64,000 bases of DNA from Rubrivirga sp. SAORIC476 (GCF_002283555.1 NZ_MVOI01000003.1:82438-146437), one strand, 5' to 3'. Shown: positions 29,301-36,756, counted from the stretch's first letter. Translations and numbers: made by a program. The notes: generated from the letters alone by a model not told the origin.

Positions 29301-29440
29301 CGGGCGCCCGTCCAGATCGACGCCGCGGGCGTCGCGTCATCGTCGAAGACAAACAGCGGCTCCGGGGCGCCCGAGAGGGCGTGGAGCGTGCCGCGCCACC
29401 GCGCGTGTGCAGCGGGGAGCGACCGGTCGGAGGCAGACAT
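26369..29440 (-). CDS. Fused p-coumaroyl-CoA-ligase-like / tyrosine ammonia-lyase-like protein
   Basis: One uninterrupted 1023-codon frame. Residues 1-470 are an acyl-adenylate-forming domain: LLRTSGTTGAPTWVALSD (phosphate loop), VLPWHHAFG, GYGQTEASPG, RTQDRVERRGGDLYFRGRTGDAFKL and the A10 lysine in MLAKGTPDRSS. Residues 473-1023 are an aromatic amino-acid ammonia-lyase: VYGLTTGFG, MIO-forming A616-S617-G618 in SVGASGDLTPLAH, and MNGVSDNPVV. The selectivity pair in NLTAHLAAG is His556-Leu557, as in tyrosine ammonia-lyases (HAL has Ser-His, PAL usually Phe-Leu). Both activities together make p-coumaroyl-CoA, the PYP chromophore donor, and pyp is the next gene upstream. An internal ATG at residue 473 could also give a free lyase. 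Confidence 0.88.
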   Translation of the reverse strand: MSASDRSLPAAHARWRGTLHALSGAPEPLFVFDDDATPAASIWTGARAYVRAFREAGLEPGDRIVLGLPPSVAFVQALVAALWEGLTLVPAPPSEAATLLDTVDASAAVLAADAGPSGHAWVPDDVGGPLGIPQRRSTRHDATPDARFLLRTSGTTGAPTWVALSDAGVWSVLDSHREPLALDGGRVLSVLPWHHAFGLILDLLPALLWADELVRDPQSGRDPEALIDLASASESTHLSCVPLTLRRLVGQPGGEDLLARLRGGVVGGAPLAADHAQAMRGTSLRVGYGQTEASPGIALGRPGHAEPGLLGRELGCHVRTEADGVLSFRGANAALGIWTAGEGLTRLDPDRWVRTQDRVERRGGDLYFRGRTGDAFKLDNGRFVRAGEVEATLRDFPGVLDAVVSTPDGTALALDLLTDGRPPVRARVADALGPHARRLGAIRPHTASAWPMLAKGTPDRSSLLQISPLPPAMTTPHLTLGPDRPLDVRRLERTAREASPTVALSDAAQTGMRRSKAALDTVIRRGDAVYGLTTGFGPHVAHGATGDAIGSNLTAHLAAGWGAPASAEVARATVLVRAQQIAQGHSGVAPEVVEAYLAVLHAGLVPYVPCIGSVGASGDLTPLAHVARLLTGEGWALDPATGDRVPAREALAAAGLEPLPLSGREALGLVNGTAFMTATLALAVARAERLLSRTERLVGWAYRMLGCRRAALDARLHDARGHAGQARSAAAIRAEIERGTETEDRSRPLQEVYVLRCAPQILGACRDSLAFARQTVETEMNGVSDNPVVVADPRPEALHGGNFQGQQIAFAADTLNAAIVQAAVFAERLLDALTDPKRGVVEAPLLLAYEPGPTSGLAGAQMTATALVAEMRHHAQMASTSSIPTNAGNQDIVSMGTLAARTALGQAERLAPVLATVGIALAQLSFLRAEGRAPGSRVPLPMWMPPFEGLRADRPLFDDIARVAAIWEAPYDASRTVPTVRSAARSVGGDGVSTSGLVPVVMNEAWDPWSAHRELMRQAVRVG

Positions 29441-29483
29441 CAGAGGAGCGGAAGGGTCCGAGGGGCGTCAACCGGACGGCCCC

Positions 29484-29503
29484 GGCGCGGCCGGGGCCGC
29501 GCC
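29484..29503 (-). promoter_or_regulatory. Intercistronic hairpin between pyp and the lyase-ligase gene
   Basis: GGCGCGGC-CGGG-GCCGCGCC is a perfect 8-bp stem with a four-base loop, flanked by GGACGGC and GCCGTCC that extend it. It lies 21 bp past the pyp stop and 43 bp before the fusion start. It could attenuate transcription or protect pyp mRNA so that the photoreceptor is made in excess over its enzyme. Confidence 0.5.
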
Positions 29504-29524
29504 GTCCGTCCGCTCACGCGTCGA

Positions 29525-29887
29525 CTACCGCTTCTTGATGAGGACCCAGTTGGAGCCCCCGTCGTCCTTGTGCATGATCACACGCACGAGGGTGGGCCGC
29601 ATCTTGTACGTGAAGGTGTACACGAACTCGGCGGCGAGGTCTCCCCGGGCGATGCCCTGCTTGAAGCGGCCGTAGAACAGGCGGCTGTTGGAGCACGGAG
29701 CGACCTGGGTGAAGAAGTTGCGGCCGCGGGCCGCCTCGGGGGCGACGCCGGCGAGCTGACTCTCGTAGGTGTTGTAGAACTCGACCGTGCCGGTGTCATC
29801 CACCTTGACGACGCCGAAGTCGAGGGCGTTGAGCTCCTCGGGCGACATGGTGGGCAGCTTGGCGAGGGTTCCGTTGACGAAGCTCAT
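29525..29887 (-). CDS. pyp: Photoactive yellow protein
   Basis: A 120-residue PAS-fold blue-light photoreceptor. Numbering is offset by exactly four from Halorhodospira PYP (125 residues): Cys65 (Cys69, thioester to p-coumarate) in QVAPCSNS, Tyr38 (Tyr42) and Glu42 (Glu46), which hydrogen-bond the chromophore phenolate, and Met96 (Met100), which speeds recovery. NFFTQVAPC, LFYGRFKQGIARGDL, FVYTFTYKM and the C-terminal WVLIKKR align along the whole length. Thr50 is Ala46 and Arg52 is Val48 here, so absorbance maximum and photocycle rate may differ. It lies between a PYP-like-domain protein and the chromophore enzyme, all on one strand. Confidence 0.95.
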   Translation of the reverse strand: MSFVNGTLAKLPTMSPEELNALDFGVVKVDDTGTVEFYNTYESQLAGVAPEAARGRNFFTQVAPCSNSRLFYGRFKQGIARGDLAAEFVYTFTYKMRPTLVRVIMHKDDGGSNWVLIKKR

Positions 29888-29932
29888 GGCTGGGGGGGTG
29901 TTGAGCGGGGGACTGAATAGCGAGGGAAACGA

Positions 29933-29964
29933 GCGCCCCGAGGGCGCAACTGAGCCGCCGGCTC
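29933..29964 (-). terminator. Two adjacent hairpins after the repeat/PYP-like gene
   Basis: GAGCC-GCC-GGCTC (29952-29964) and GCGCCC-CGA-GGGCGC (29933-29947) lie within 36 bp of the stop at 29969 and before pyp. A CTATTCAG stretch near 29915 could then serve as a separate pyp promoter. No T-run follows, so read-through is likely. Confidence 0.4.
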
Positions 29965-29968
29965 GGGG

Positions 29969-32290
29969 TCAGGCGCGACGGAGCAGGATCCAGGAATGCT
30001 GGGCTCCTTCGGCGCGGTGGATCTGGACGACGAGGTTTTCGGAGTCCTCCCCACGCAGGAACGTGTAGGGGAAGGCCGTGTCGATGTGCCCGGCGAACAG
30101 GCCGCGCTTGAAGCGACCGTAGAACAGGCGGTTGTTGGTCGAGGGCGCGACGTCCGAGAAGAAGCCCTGGCCGACGACCGTCGCGTCGTCGAGGCCGCCG
30201 AGCTCGTCGTCGGGCTCGTGGATCGCGACGATCACACCGTGGTCGTCGAGGGCGACGGCCGCGAACGGCAGGCTCGCGAGGCGGCTCGCGTCGGGGTGCT
30301 CGTCGAGCGCGTCCAGCGTCGCGATGTCGTCGTCGCTGGCGTAGAGGGCGGCCTCGGAGGCCGTGGTGGCCGTGGCCGGGGCCTGCGCGTGGAAGGTCTC
30401 CAGCTGGCCCCGAAGGGTGCGGACGAGTTCGACGACCGCCTCGGGGTCGCCGACGCCCAGTTCGCGCTCCAGCACGGTCGTGGCGTTCTCGCTCTCGGCC
30501 TTCTCCTTGTAGAGCTCGCCGAGTTGCTCCTCCATCGACTGGACGAGGTCGAGCAGCTCCTCGGGGTCCGAGAGACCGGCAGCGACGAGGCGCTGCTTCT
30601 CGCCGTAGAGCTCGCCGAGCTGGCGCTTCAGGTTGCCGATCAGGTAGACGGCCTCGTCAGCGTCGGCGACACCGGCGTCGGCCATGCGGCGCTTCTCCTG
30701 GTAGAGGGCGTCGAGCTGCCCCTGGAGGTTCTGGATGGTGGCGACGAGCGAGCGACCCGCGGAGAGCTTGGCGGTCGCCTTGGCGGTCGCTTCGGCTTCC
30801 ATGCCCGCGAGGCGGGACTCGTAGGTACGGAGCTCGTCTTCGAGTTCGCGGGCGGCCTCCAGTTCGCCGAGCACGGTCTGCAGCGACCGGCGCATGTCCG
30901 AGAGGGCGCCGCTGAAGGCGTGGGCCTTCTCCACCTCAGCCGCGATCAGGTCGAGGCTCTCGACGGCGTCGTCGGGGACGGTGCCCTCGTCGACGAGACG
31001 GTTGCGGGCGGCGAGGGCGGCCTCCTTCTCCTGGTACAGGTCCACGACCTGCTGCTCCAGGCTGGAGATCACCTCCAGCGCCGAGGCCGGGTCGTCGAAG
31101 CCCGCCCTGGACATCGCTTCGAGGTCGGTATAGAGCGACTTGAGCTGGTCCTCCATCGACCCCATCACTTCGAGGATCTCCTTGGCCGAGCCCACGCCGG
31201 CCTCGCTCAGCGCGATGCGGTCCTCGTAGAGCTCGGACAGCTGGTCTTCCATCGAGCGGACGAGCTCTACGGCGCCCTCGGGGTCCTCGACGCCCAGTTC
31301 GGTGCGGAGCACGTCCAGCTTGGCGTAGAGCTGCTGGAGTTGCTGGACCGGGTCGCCGGTCTCGGCCATCTCCAGCGCCCGCGTGGTCGCCTCGCGGTCG
31401 CGGTACAGCTCAGAGAGCTGCTCCTTCATGTTCTCGATCATCTCGAGGGCCTCCTCGACGTCGGCGATGCCGTGCTCGCCCAGGGCCTCGCGCTCCTTGT
31501 ACAGGTCGGCGAGCTGCGCCTCCATCGAGCCGATGAGCGCCGCGGCCTCGCCCAGCCCGCCGACCCCGAGCTCGCGCTCGAACGCCGCCGCGCTCGGCCC
31601 GTCCTCGTCATCGACGCGGGCCTCGACGGCCTCGCGCTCCTTGTAGAGCTCGGCCAGTTGCTCCTCCATCGAGCGGACGAGGTCGACCGCGTCCTCGATG
31701 GAGGGAACGCCGAGGTCTCGCTGGACCGTCTCGATGCGCGCGTAGAGCGCCTGCAGTTGAGTGAACGTGTCGGCGTTCTCGTCGGCCGACAGGATGCGCT
31801 CGGTGGTCTCGCGGTCCTGGTACAACTCGACGAGCTGGTCCTCCATCGACTTGACCAGAGCGAGCACGTCCTCGGGCGTGTCCGTGCCCAGCTCCGAGTG
31901 GAGCCGCTCGACGGAGCGCGTCGCTTTGGTGGCCTCGCGAGTGGTCTTCTCTGCGATGGCCGCCGCGGTCTGCATCTCGGCGCCGTCCTCGTAGAGGGCC
32001 GAGAGCTGTGCGTCCATGCTGTCGATGAGTTCGACCAGCTCCTCGCTCGACCCGACCCCGTAGCGGTCCTTCATGCGGTCGCGGTCGAGGTAGAAGGCGT
32101 ACAGCTCCCGGGTGACGCGGGCGTACTGCTCCGGAGAGCCATTCTCGTCGGCGACCTCGCGGGCGCTGTAGAACTCGGCGAGCTGGTCCTCCATCGACCG
32201 CACGAGGTCGACGATCTCGGCGGCCGAGGTCGTGCCGAGCTCTCGGTCAAGGAGGGCGAACTGCGCCTGGGGATCGGAGGGGACTTCCAT
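29969..32290 (-). CDS. Repeat/coiled-coil protein with C-terminal PYP-like domain lacking the chromophore cysteine
   Basis: The 773-residue protein is mostly about 13 copies of a helical unit of about 32 residues plus linkers, with consensus ELGV.DPEE.V.LV.SMEDQLAELYKERE (examples VRSMEDQLSELYEDR and VQSMEEQLGELYKEK). A continuous non-repeat coiled coil interrupts the series. Residues about 670-773 align with PYP: LPFAAVALDDHG, GFFSDVAPSTNNRLFYGRFKRG, SWILLRRA. The chromophore Cys is Ser717, and the PYP Tyr42 and Glu46 positions are Ile and Asp, so it should not bind p-coumarate by thioester. A scaffold or signalling partner for PYP is the simplest idea. No signal peptide or membrane segment is seen. 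Confidence 0.82.
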   Translation of the reverse strand: MEVPSDPQAQFALLDRELGTTSAAEIVDLVRSMEDQLAEFYSAREVADENGSPEQYARVTRELYAFYLDRDRMKDRYGVGSSEELVELIDSMDAQLSALYEDGAEMQTAAAIAEKTTREATKATRSVERLHSELGTDTPEDVLALVKSMEDQLVELYQDRETTERILSADENADTFTQLQALYARIETVQRDLGVPSIEDAVDLVRSMEEQLAELYKEREAVEARVDDEDGPSAAAFERELGVGGLGEAAALIGSMEAQLADLYKEREALGEHGIADVEEALEMIENMKEQLSELYRDREATTRALEMAETGDPVQQLQQLYAKLDVLRTELGVEDPEGAVELVRSMEDQLSELYEDRIALSEAGVGSAKEILEVMGSMEDQLKSLYTDLEAMSRAGFDDPASALEVISSLEQQVVDLYQEKEAALAARNRLVDEGTVPDDAVESLDLIAAEVEKAHAFSGALSDMRRSLQTVLGELEAARELEDELRTYESRLAGMEAEATAKATAKLSAGRSLVATIQNLQGQLDALYQEKRRMADAGVADADEAVYLIGNLKRQLGELYGEKQRLVAAGLSDPEELLDLVQSMEEQLGELYKEKAESENATTVLERELGVGDPEAVVELVRTLRGQLETFHAQAPATATTASEAALYASDDDIATLDALDEHPDASRLASLPFAAVALDDHGVIVAIHEPDDELGGLDDATVVGQGFFSDVAPSTNNRLFYGRFKRGLFAGHIDTAFPYTFLRGEDSENLVVQIHRAEGAQHSWILLRRA

Positions 32291-32662
32291 GGAAACGGGG
32301 GCAGTGGGGCGAAGCCGCAGGGCCTCGAAGTCGGTTGCCCCCCCTCTCCCAACATCCGCGCCAGCAGATCGGGCTCCCGTGCTCTTCGCCCGATCCCCCT
32401 CCACCAGATGGGCTGGCGCGCGCTCGGGGGCGTCCTAAGCGACTGGAAACTCAGCCAATAAGGAAATTCCTTAGCACCTCTCCGTTACGAATCCACCCCA
32501 TCAAAGGGGGATTTGGTACTCGCGGCCCCCTGTGGCTCGCGCCTGCGGACTGCGCTGGAGGGGCAGGACCTCGCTCGGGCACGCCGACGTGACGATTGCG
32601 CGGGCGGGAGCGGCACGGAACCCGATTTGCCAGTTCCGGGGCCACGACACCTCTCCCTCTCT
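32291..32662. other. Divergent promoter region of the PYP locus
   Basis: These 372 bases separate the repeat/PYP-like gene from the divergent unknown gene at 32663. No gene is seen. The centre (about 32440-32520) is much more AT-rich than its surroundings and holds the dyad at 32459-32473, a CCCC/GGGG hairpin near 32496-32511 and a GATTTGG stretch that may be a plus-strand -7 box. Confidence 0.5.
32459..32473. promoter_or_regulatory. Perfect AT-rich dyad, candidate operator
   Basis: TAAGGAA-A-TTCCTTA is a perfect 7-bp inverted repeat with a single central base, unusual in this GC-rich sequence. Its place between two divergent genes fits a dimeric regulator site. Confidence 0.45.
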
Positions 32663-33289
32663 ATGCTTACCCCCTACAGCGTCAAGGACGCCCTCACCGC
32701 CGCCGCCCTCGAAGAGGGCTGGGCGCAGACCCTCGCAGAGTGGCACGACGCGGCGCACTCGCAGATCCTCGCCACGCTCGCCTACACCCGAGGGCTCCGC
32801 AACCAGATCCTCAACGTGACAGCGGAGATGGACAGCATGGAGGAGCTCGAGCGCATCCTCGCGCTGTGCTACATCGACCTCAAGTGCCAGTGGTCGATCC
32901 TCAACGTGCAGATCCAGTACGCGGCCGCCCACCGCGGCGAGATCCGCGAGGACCTGATGTACCGAGCCACGTGCGTGACCCAACTCCTCGACCGCGTCGA
33001 GGGCCTCCTCTCGCAGAGCGACGTGGATGCCATGACGGAGATGATCTCCGAACCCATCGGGAGCGCGGGATATGGCGCGGCGGCGTCCGCCCCCGCTCCT
33101 CCACCCGCACCCGTCCCGCCCCCGGTCGCGCCGGTCCGCATGGCTCCCGCCCAGGACAGGCCGATCCCCGTGGCGCCTGCGCCGTTCGCTCCGCTGTCGC
33201 CGGCGTACGTCGCGCGTCCGCAGCCCGGGCCGTCCCGGCCGGTGCACCCGACGCCCGAGGAGATCGGGACGCCGGAGTTGCCCGTTTAG
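32663..33289 (+). CDS. Unrecognised helical protein with proline-rich tail
   Basis: The 208-residue protein has an N-terminal part of about 130 residues that looks wholly alpha-helical and soluble (MLTPYSVKDALTAAALEEGW, ELERILALCYIDLKCQWSILNVQIQYAAA). An Ala/Pro tail follows (APAPPPAPVPPP) and ends in HPTPEEIGTPELPV. I do not recognise a family. It is divergent from the PYP-locus repeat protein and shares its AT-rich control region, so it may be co-regulated. Start ATG at 32663; no signal peptide. Confidence 0.6.
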   Translation: MLTPYSVKDALTAAALEEGWAQTLAEWHDAAHSQILATLAYTRGLRNQILNVTAEMDSMEELERILALCYIDLKCQWSILNVQIQYAAAHRGEIREDLMYRATCVTQLLDRVEGLLSQSDVDAMTEMISEPIGSAGYGAAASAPAPPPAPVPPPVAPVRMAPAQDRPIPVAPAPFAPLSPAYVARPQPGPSRPVHPTPEEIGTPELPV

Positions 33290-33316
33290 ACGCCGACGCC
33301 TCGCAGTTCCGGTCTA

Positions 33317-33336
33317 CCGCCTCGGTGCCGAGGCGG
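33317..33336. terminator. Palindromic terminator between convergent genes
   Basis: CCGCCTCGGTGCCGAGGCGG, identical to 26333-26352, lies midway between the stops at 33289 (plus) and 33343 (minus). Confidence 0.7.
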
Positions 33337-33342
33337 GCGGCC

Positions 33343-34305
33343 TCAGGCTGACGTCAGAAGCCTCACGTCGCGCGTGGACTGCTGGAACGCGGCGACTTCG
33401 GCGCCGTCGCGAAGCACTCGGGTGGCCCACGTCCACGTGGTGTCGGCCGTCGCGTCCGTCTCCAGGGCCACCCGAATGCGGTCGCCGGGCGCCACCTCGA
33501 CGGCGTGGCTGAGCGGGAACACGGCCTGCTCCCAGCTCGGCGCGGCGCTGGGGGGCGCGTTGCTCAACACGACGCCCCCACCGAGGTCCGACCGGAACCA
33601 GCCCCCGAAGGCGTTGACCGTCCCGGCCGTCTCGACGACGAACTCGGCCGCCATCGGGATCGTCTCGGGGCCGCCGTACGGGAGACGCGCGGACCATACC
33701 GTCTGAGCGGGGCAGCGCACCGCCTCGGGCCAGATGAACATTGAGCGCGGCACGTTGCGCGAGGCCGCCTCCAGGTGCGAGAAGTCGACGCCGTAGTCGA
33801 GGTCCGCCACCGAGAGGCGCTCCCGCAGGCCGCGCAGGCCGATCGGTGCGAGCCGAACCTCGACCGTCCCTGGGATGATGGCCGCGCCCGGGCGGAGCCA
33901 CCGCCGGACGGCGTCGGACACGGTCGAGAGCAGGCCCTCGCCGAGGCCCAGGTTCCAGAGCGTCTCCGTGATCAGCACGTCCGCCCGCTCAGGCGGATCG
34001 AGGACCGTCGACTCGCCACGGAGGAACGAGATGCGATCCGCCAGCCCGTTGCGGCGCGCGAGGTCGCGGGCGACGTCCAGCACGGGGCCGCGGTCGATGG
34101 CGTAGACGTGCCGCGCGCCCGCCTGGCACGCGAACAGCGAGAGGATGCCCGTCCCGCACCCGATGTCGACCACGACGTCCCCCTCGACGACGGTGGCGTG
34201 GACGGCCTCGCGGAAGGCGTTCGTCCGGACCGTGTCCCGGAGCATCGAGACGTGGTAGTCGAGGAACTGGGCGGTGTCGTGGGTCGACGGCGGGAGCGGG
34301 GTCAA
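33343..34305 (-). CDS. PRMT-like SAM-dependent methyltransferase
   Basis: The 320-residue protein resembles protein arginine methyltransferases: FLDYHVSMLRDTVRTNAFREAV at the N-terminus, SAM motif I VVDIGCGTGILSLFACQAGA, the Asp of VYAIDRG, and a double-Glu-like loop ITETLWNLGLGEG, followed by a beta-barrel-like C-terminal half. Bacterial members are of unknown substrate; arginine methylation is family inference only. The first usable codon is TTG at 34305, which overlaps the helicase stop (TTGA), implying coupling to the upstream helicase gene. A later start is possible. Confidence 0.72.
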   Translation of the reverse strand: MTPLPPSTHDTAQFLDYHVSMLRDTVRTNAFREAVHATVVEGDVVVDIGCGTGILSLFACQAGARHVYAIDRGPVLDVARDLARRNGLADRISFLRGESTVLDPPERADVLITETLWNLGLGEGLLSTVSDAVRRWLRPGAAIIPGTVEVRLAPIGLRGLRERLSVADLDYGVDFSHLEAASRNVPRSMFIWPEAVRCPAQTVWSARLPYGGPETIPMAAEFVVETAGTVNAFGGWFRSDLGGGVVLSNAPPSAAPSWEQAVFPLSHAVEVAPGDRIRVALETDATADTTWTWATRVLRDGAEVAAFQQSTRDVRLLTSA

Positions 34306-36683
34306 GCGACCACCTGCAGCTTGGCAAAGGCCAGCTTCAGCTTCTTCATCCCGACCGACTTGAAGTTGACGGTCGCCATCGCGCGCTCGCCGACGCCCTC
34401 GACCGAGATCACCTTGCCGTTCCCGAAGGCGCTGTGGTAGACCTGCACGCCCGGCACGACGGCCGCCTGCCCCTCGTCGTAGACGATCTGCCGCTCGCCG
34501 GACGAGACCTTCTTGGTGCGCCGCTTGAGCTTCTTGGCCGCCTCGGCCTCCGGGCGGAGGGTGTCCTTCCAGTAGTCCGGGTCCATGCCGCCGTAGCGGC
34601 CCATGCCCCCGTCGGCCGTCTTGAAGCGGTCGGTCCGCGTCTCGACGCGCCCGCCCGACTCGGTGCGCAGCAGGTCGTCGCCGTCCAGCTCGTCCAGGAA
34701 GCGGCTGCGGATGCTCGACTGCTGGTCGCCGTAGCGGTACCGGCTCCGGGCGAAGCTGAGGTAGAGCATCTCCTCGGCGCGCGTCACGCCCACGTAGAGG
34801 AGCCGCCGCTCTTCTTCCAGCTCGGTCGGGTCCTGCGCCGCCTTCGCCAGCGGGAAGAGCCCTTCTTCGAGGCCGGTCACGAACACCACCTTGAACTCCA
34901 GTCCCTTCGACGCGTGGAGCGTCATGAGCGTGACCCGGTTCTCGTCGTCGCTGAGGCGGTCCACGTCGGCCACGAGGCTGACCTCCTGGAGGAACTCCGA
35001 GAGTGTGCGCGGCTCGCCGGACGGGTCAGAGCCCGCGAACTCGGCGACAGCGTTCAGCAGCTCGTGGACGTTCTCCAGCCGCGTCAGTGCCTCGGGCGTG
35101 TTCTGGTCGCGGAGGGTCTTGAGGAGACCTGTCTCCTGGATCAGCTCGCGGGCCAGTTCGTCGGCCGGAGCGGTGGTGGCCTTCGAGGCGAAGCGCGAGA
35201 TCAGGAAGCCGAATTCTTCCACGGCCTTCGATGCCCGGGCCGAGAGCCCGGCGCCCTGGGGGTCCTGGATGGCCTGCCACAGCGCCACGCGGTGCTCGGC
35301 GGCGTAGGTCCGGAGCTGGTCGAGCGTCTTGCCGCCGATGCCGCGCGTCGGCACGTTGACGACGCGCAGGATGGAGGCGTCGTCGCTCGGGTTGACGACC
35401 AGCCGGAGGTAGGCGAGCGCGTCCTTGATCTCCTTGCGCTGGTAGAAGCTTGTCCCGCCGACGATCCGGTACGGGATGCCGCCGCGCCGCAGGGCCTCTT
35501 CGATCGAGCGACTCTGCGCGTTCGTCCGGTACAGCACCGCCGCGTCGCGCCAGCCGATGCCCGTGCGAGACCGGATGTCGCGGAGGGTGCGCTCGATCTT
35601 CTGCGCCTCGTCGCGCTCCGAGAGCGCCTCCATGAGGACGATCGGGTCGCCCTCGTCGTTGTCGGTCCAGAGCGTCTTGTCGAGCTGCTTCGCGTTGCCC
35701 TTGATGACCGCGTCCGCCAGCCGGACGATCTTCTGGGTGCTGCGGTAGTTCTGCTCCAGCCGCAGCTCTTTCGCCCCCGGGTAGTCCTTCTGGAACGAGA
35801 GGATGTTCTGGATGTCAGCCCCGCGGAAGGCGTAGATCGACTGCGCGTCGTCGCCGACGACGCAGAGGTTGTGGTGGTCGGCCGCGAGGAGCTTCGCCAG
35901 CACGTACTGCGTGCGGTTGGTGTCCTGGTACTCGTCGATGTGGAGGTACCGCCAGCGACGCTGGTAGGCCTTGAGCGTGTCCGGATGCTGCTCGAACAGG
36001 CGGATGGGCATGCCGAGCAGGTCGTCGAAGTCCATCGCGTTGGCCTTCCGGAGCGCGGCCTGGTACGGCGTGTAGAGCTTCGCGGCGGCCTCGGTGAAGG
36101 GGTCGCCTGCGAGGCGGGCGTACTCCTCCGGGCTCACCATCGCGTTCTTGGCGCCCGAGATGGCGTTCTTGACCGACCGCGGCGTGACGCGCTTCGGGTC
36201 GACGTTGTAGCGCGTCATGAGCTCCTTGATCATCTTCTCGGAGTCATCCGAGTCGTAGATCGTGAAGTCGCGCGAGAAGCCGATCTGGTCTGCCTCGCGG
36301 CGCAGGACGCGGGCGAACACGCTGTGGAAGGTCCCGATCCACATCCCCTTGGCCTCCTCGCCGACGAGCCCCATGACGCGGCTCCGCATCTCGCGGGCGG
36401 CCTTGTTGGTGAACGTCAGCGCCAGGATCTGGCTGGGCCACGCCTTCTTGGCCGCCAGCAGGTAGGCGATCCGGTGCGTGAGCGTGCGCGTCTTGCCGGA
36501 TCCCGGACCGGCGATGATCATGACCGGTCCCTCGGTCGTCCGCGCGGCCTCGGCCTGGACGGGATTGAGGCCCCCGAGCAGGGCCTCGGCCTCGGACGTG
36601 TCGGCGGCGGAGGGGTCGCCGGGGGCGCCGGGCCGGGCGTCGGCGGCGGAGTCGAGCGAGGGACGGAGGGCGAACGTCTTCAT
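34302..36683 (-). CDS. UvrD/PcrA-type superfamily 1 DNA helicase
   Basis: The 793-residue 3'-5' helicase shows all SF1A motifs: Q motif LNPVQAEAA, Walker A AGPGSGKTRTL, motif Ia TFTNKAAREM, motif II HIDEYQDTN, motif III GDDAQSIYAFRGA, motif IV LEQNYRST, motif V VTLMTLHASKGLEFKVVFV and motif VI EERRLLYVGVTRAEEMLYL. The C-terminal region VYHSAFGNGKVISVEG...ATVNFKSVGMKKLKLAFAKL is the RNA-polymerase-interacting Tudor-like domain of PcrA/UvrD. Roles are nucleotide-excision and mismatch repair. The ATG at 36683 has TAGGTTCT 23 bp upstream. Confidence 0.94.
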   Translation of the reverse strand: MKTFALRPSLDSAADARPGAPGDPSAADTSEAEALLGGLNPVQAEAARTTEGPVMIIAGPGSGKTRTLTHRIAYLLAAKKAWPSQILALTFTNKAAREMRSRVMGLVGEEAKGMWIGTFHSVFARVLRREADQIGFSRDFTIYDSDDSEKMIKELMTRYNVDPKRVTPRSVKNAISGAKNAMVSPEEYARLAGDPFTEAAAKLYTPYQAALRKANAMDFDDLLGMPIRLFEQHPDTLKAYQRRWRYLHIDEYQDTNRTQYVLAKLLAADHHNLCVVGDDAQSIYAFRGADIQNILSFQKDYPGAKELRLEQNYRSTQKIVRLADAVIKGNAKQLDKTLWTDNDEGDPIVLMEALSERDEAQKIERTLRDIRSRTGIGWRDAAVLYRTNAQSRSIEEALRRGGIPYRIVGGTSFYQRKEIKDALAYLRLVVNPSDDASILRVVNVPTRGIGGKTLDQLRTYAAEHRVALWQAIQDPQGAGLSARASKAVEEFGFLISRFASKATTAPADELARELIQETGLLKTLRDQNTPEALTRLENVHELLNAVAEFAGSDPSGEPRTLSEFLQEVSLVADVDRLSDDENRVTLMTLHASKGLEFKVVFVTGLEEGLFPLAKAAQDPTELEEERRLLYVGVTRAEEMLYLSFARSRYRYGDQQSSIRSRFLDELDGDDLLRTESGGRVETRTDRFKTADGGMGRYGGMDPDYWKDTLRPEAEAAKKLKRRTKKVSSGERQIVYDEGQAAVVPGVQVYHSAFGNGKVISVEGVGERAMATVNFKSVGMKKLKLAFAKLQVVA

Positions 36684-36706
36684 CGATGCGTCTGAGTCTG
36701 ATCCAC

Positions 36707-36714
36707 AGAACCTA
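36707..36714 (-). promoter_or_regulatory. TAGSTT promoter-like element for the helicase gene
   Basis: TAGGTTCT on the minus strand ends 23 bp before the ATG at 36683. Confidence 0.4.
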
Positions 36715-36756
36715 GCGCCGCGGCCGGAGGGGCTCCGGCGAAATCGCCGCTCCCTC

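Noticed and set aside
26369..29440. Histidine ammonia-lyase of histidine degradation
   Set aside because: The His-Leu selectivity pair, the fused ligase and the adjacent pyp point to tyrosine instead; no hut genes are nearby.
29996..32461. 821-codon plus-strand frame opposite the repeat/PYP-like gene
   Set aside because: Its repetitive LVELGELLLHRLDEV text is the antisense image of the SMEDQL repeats.
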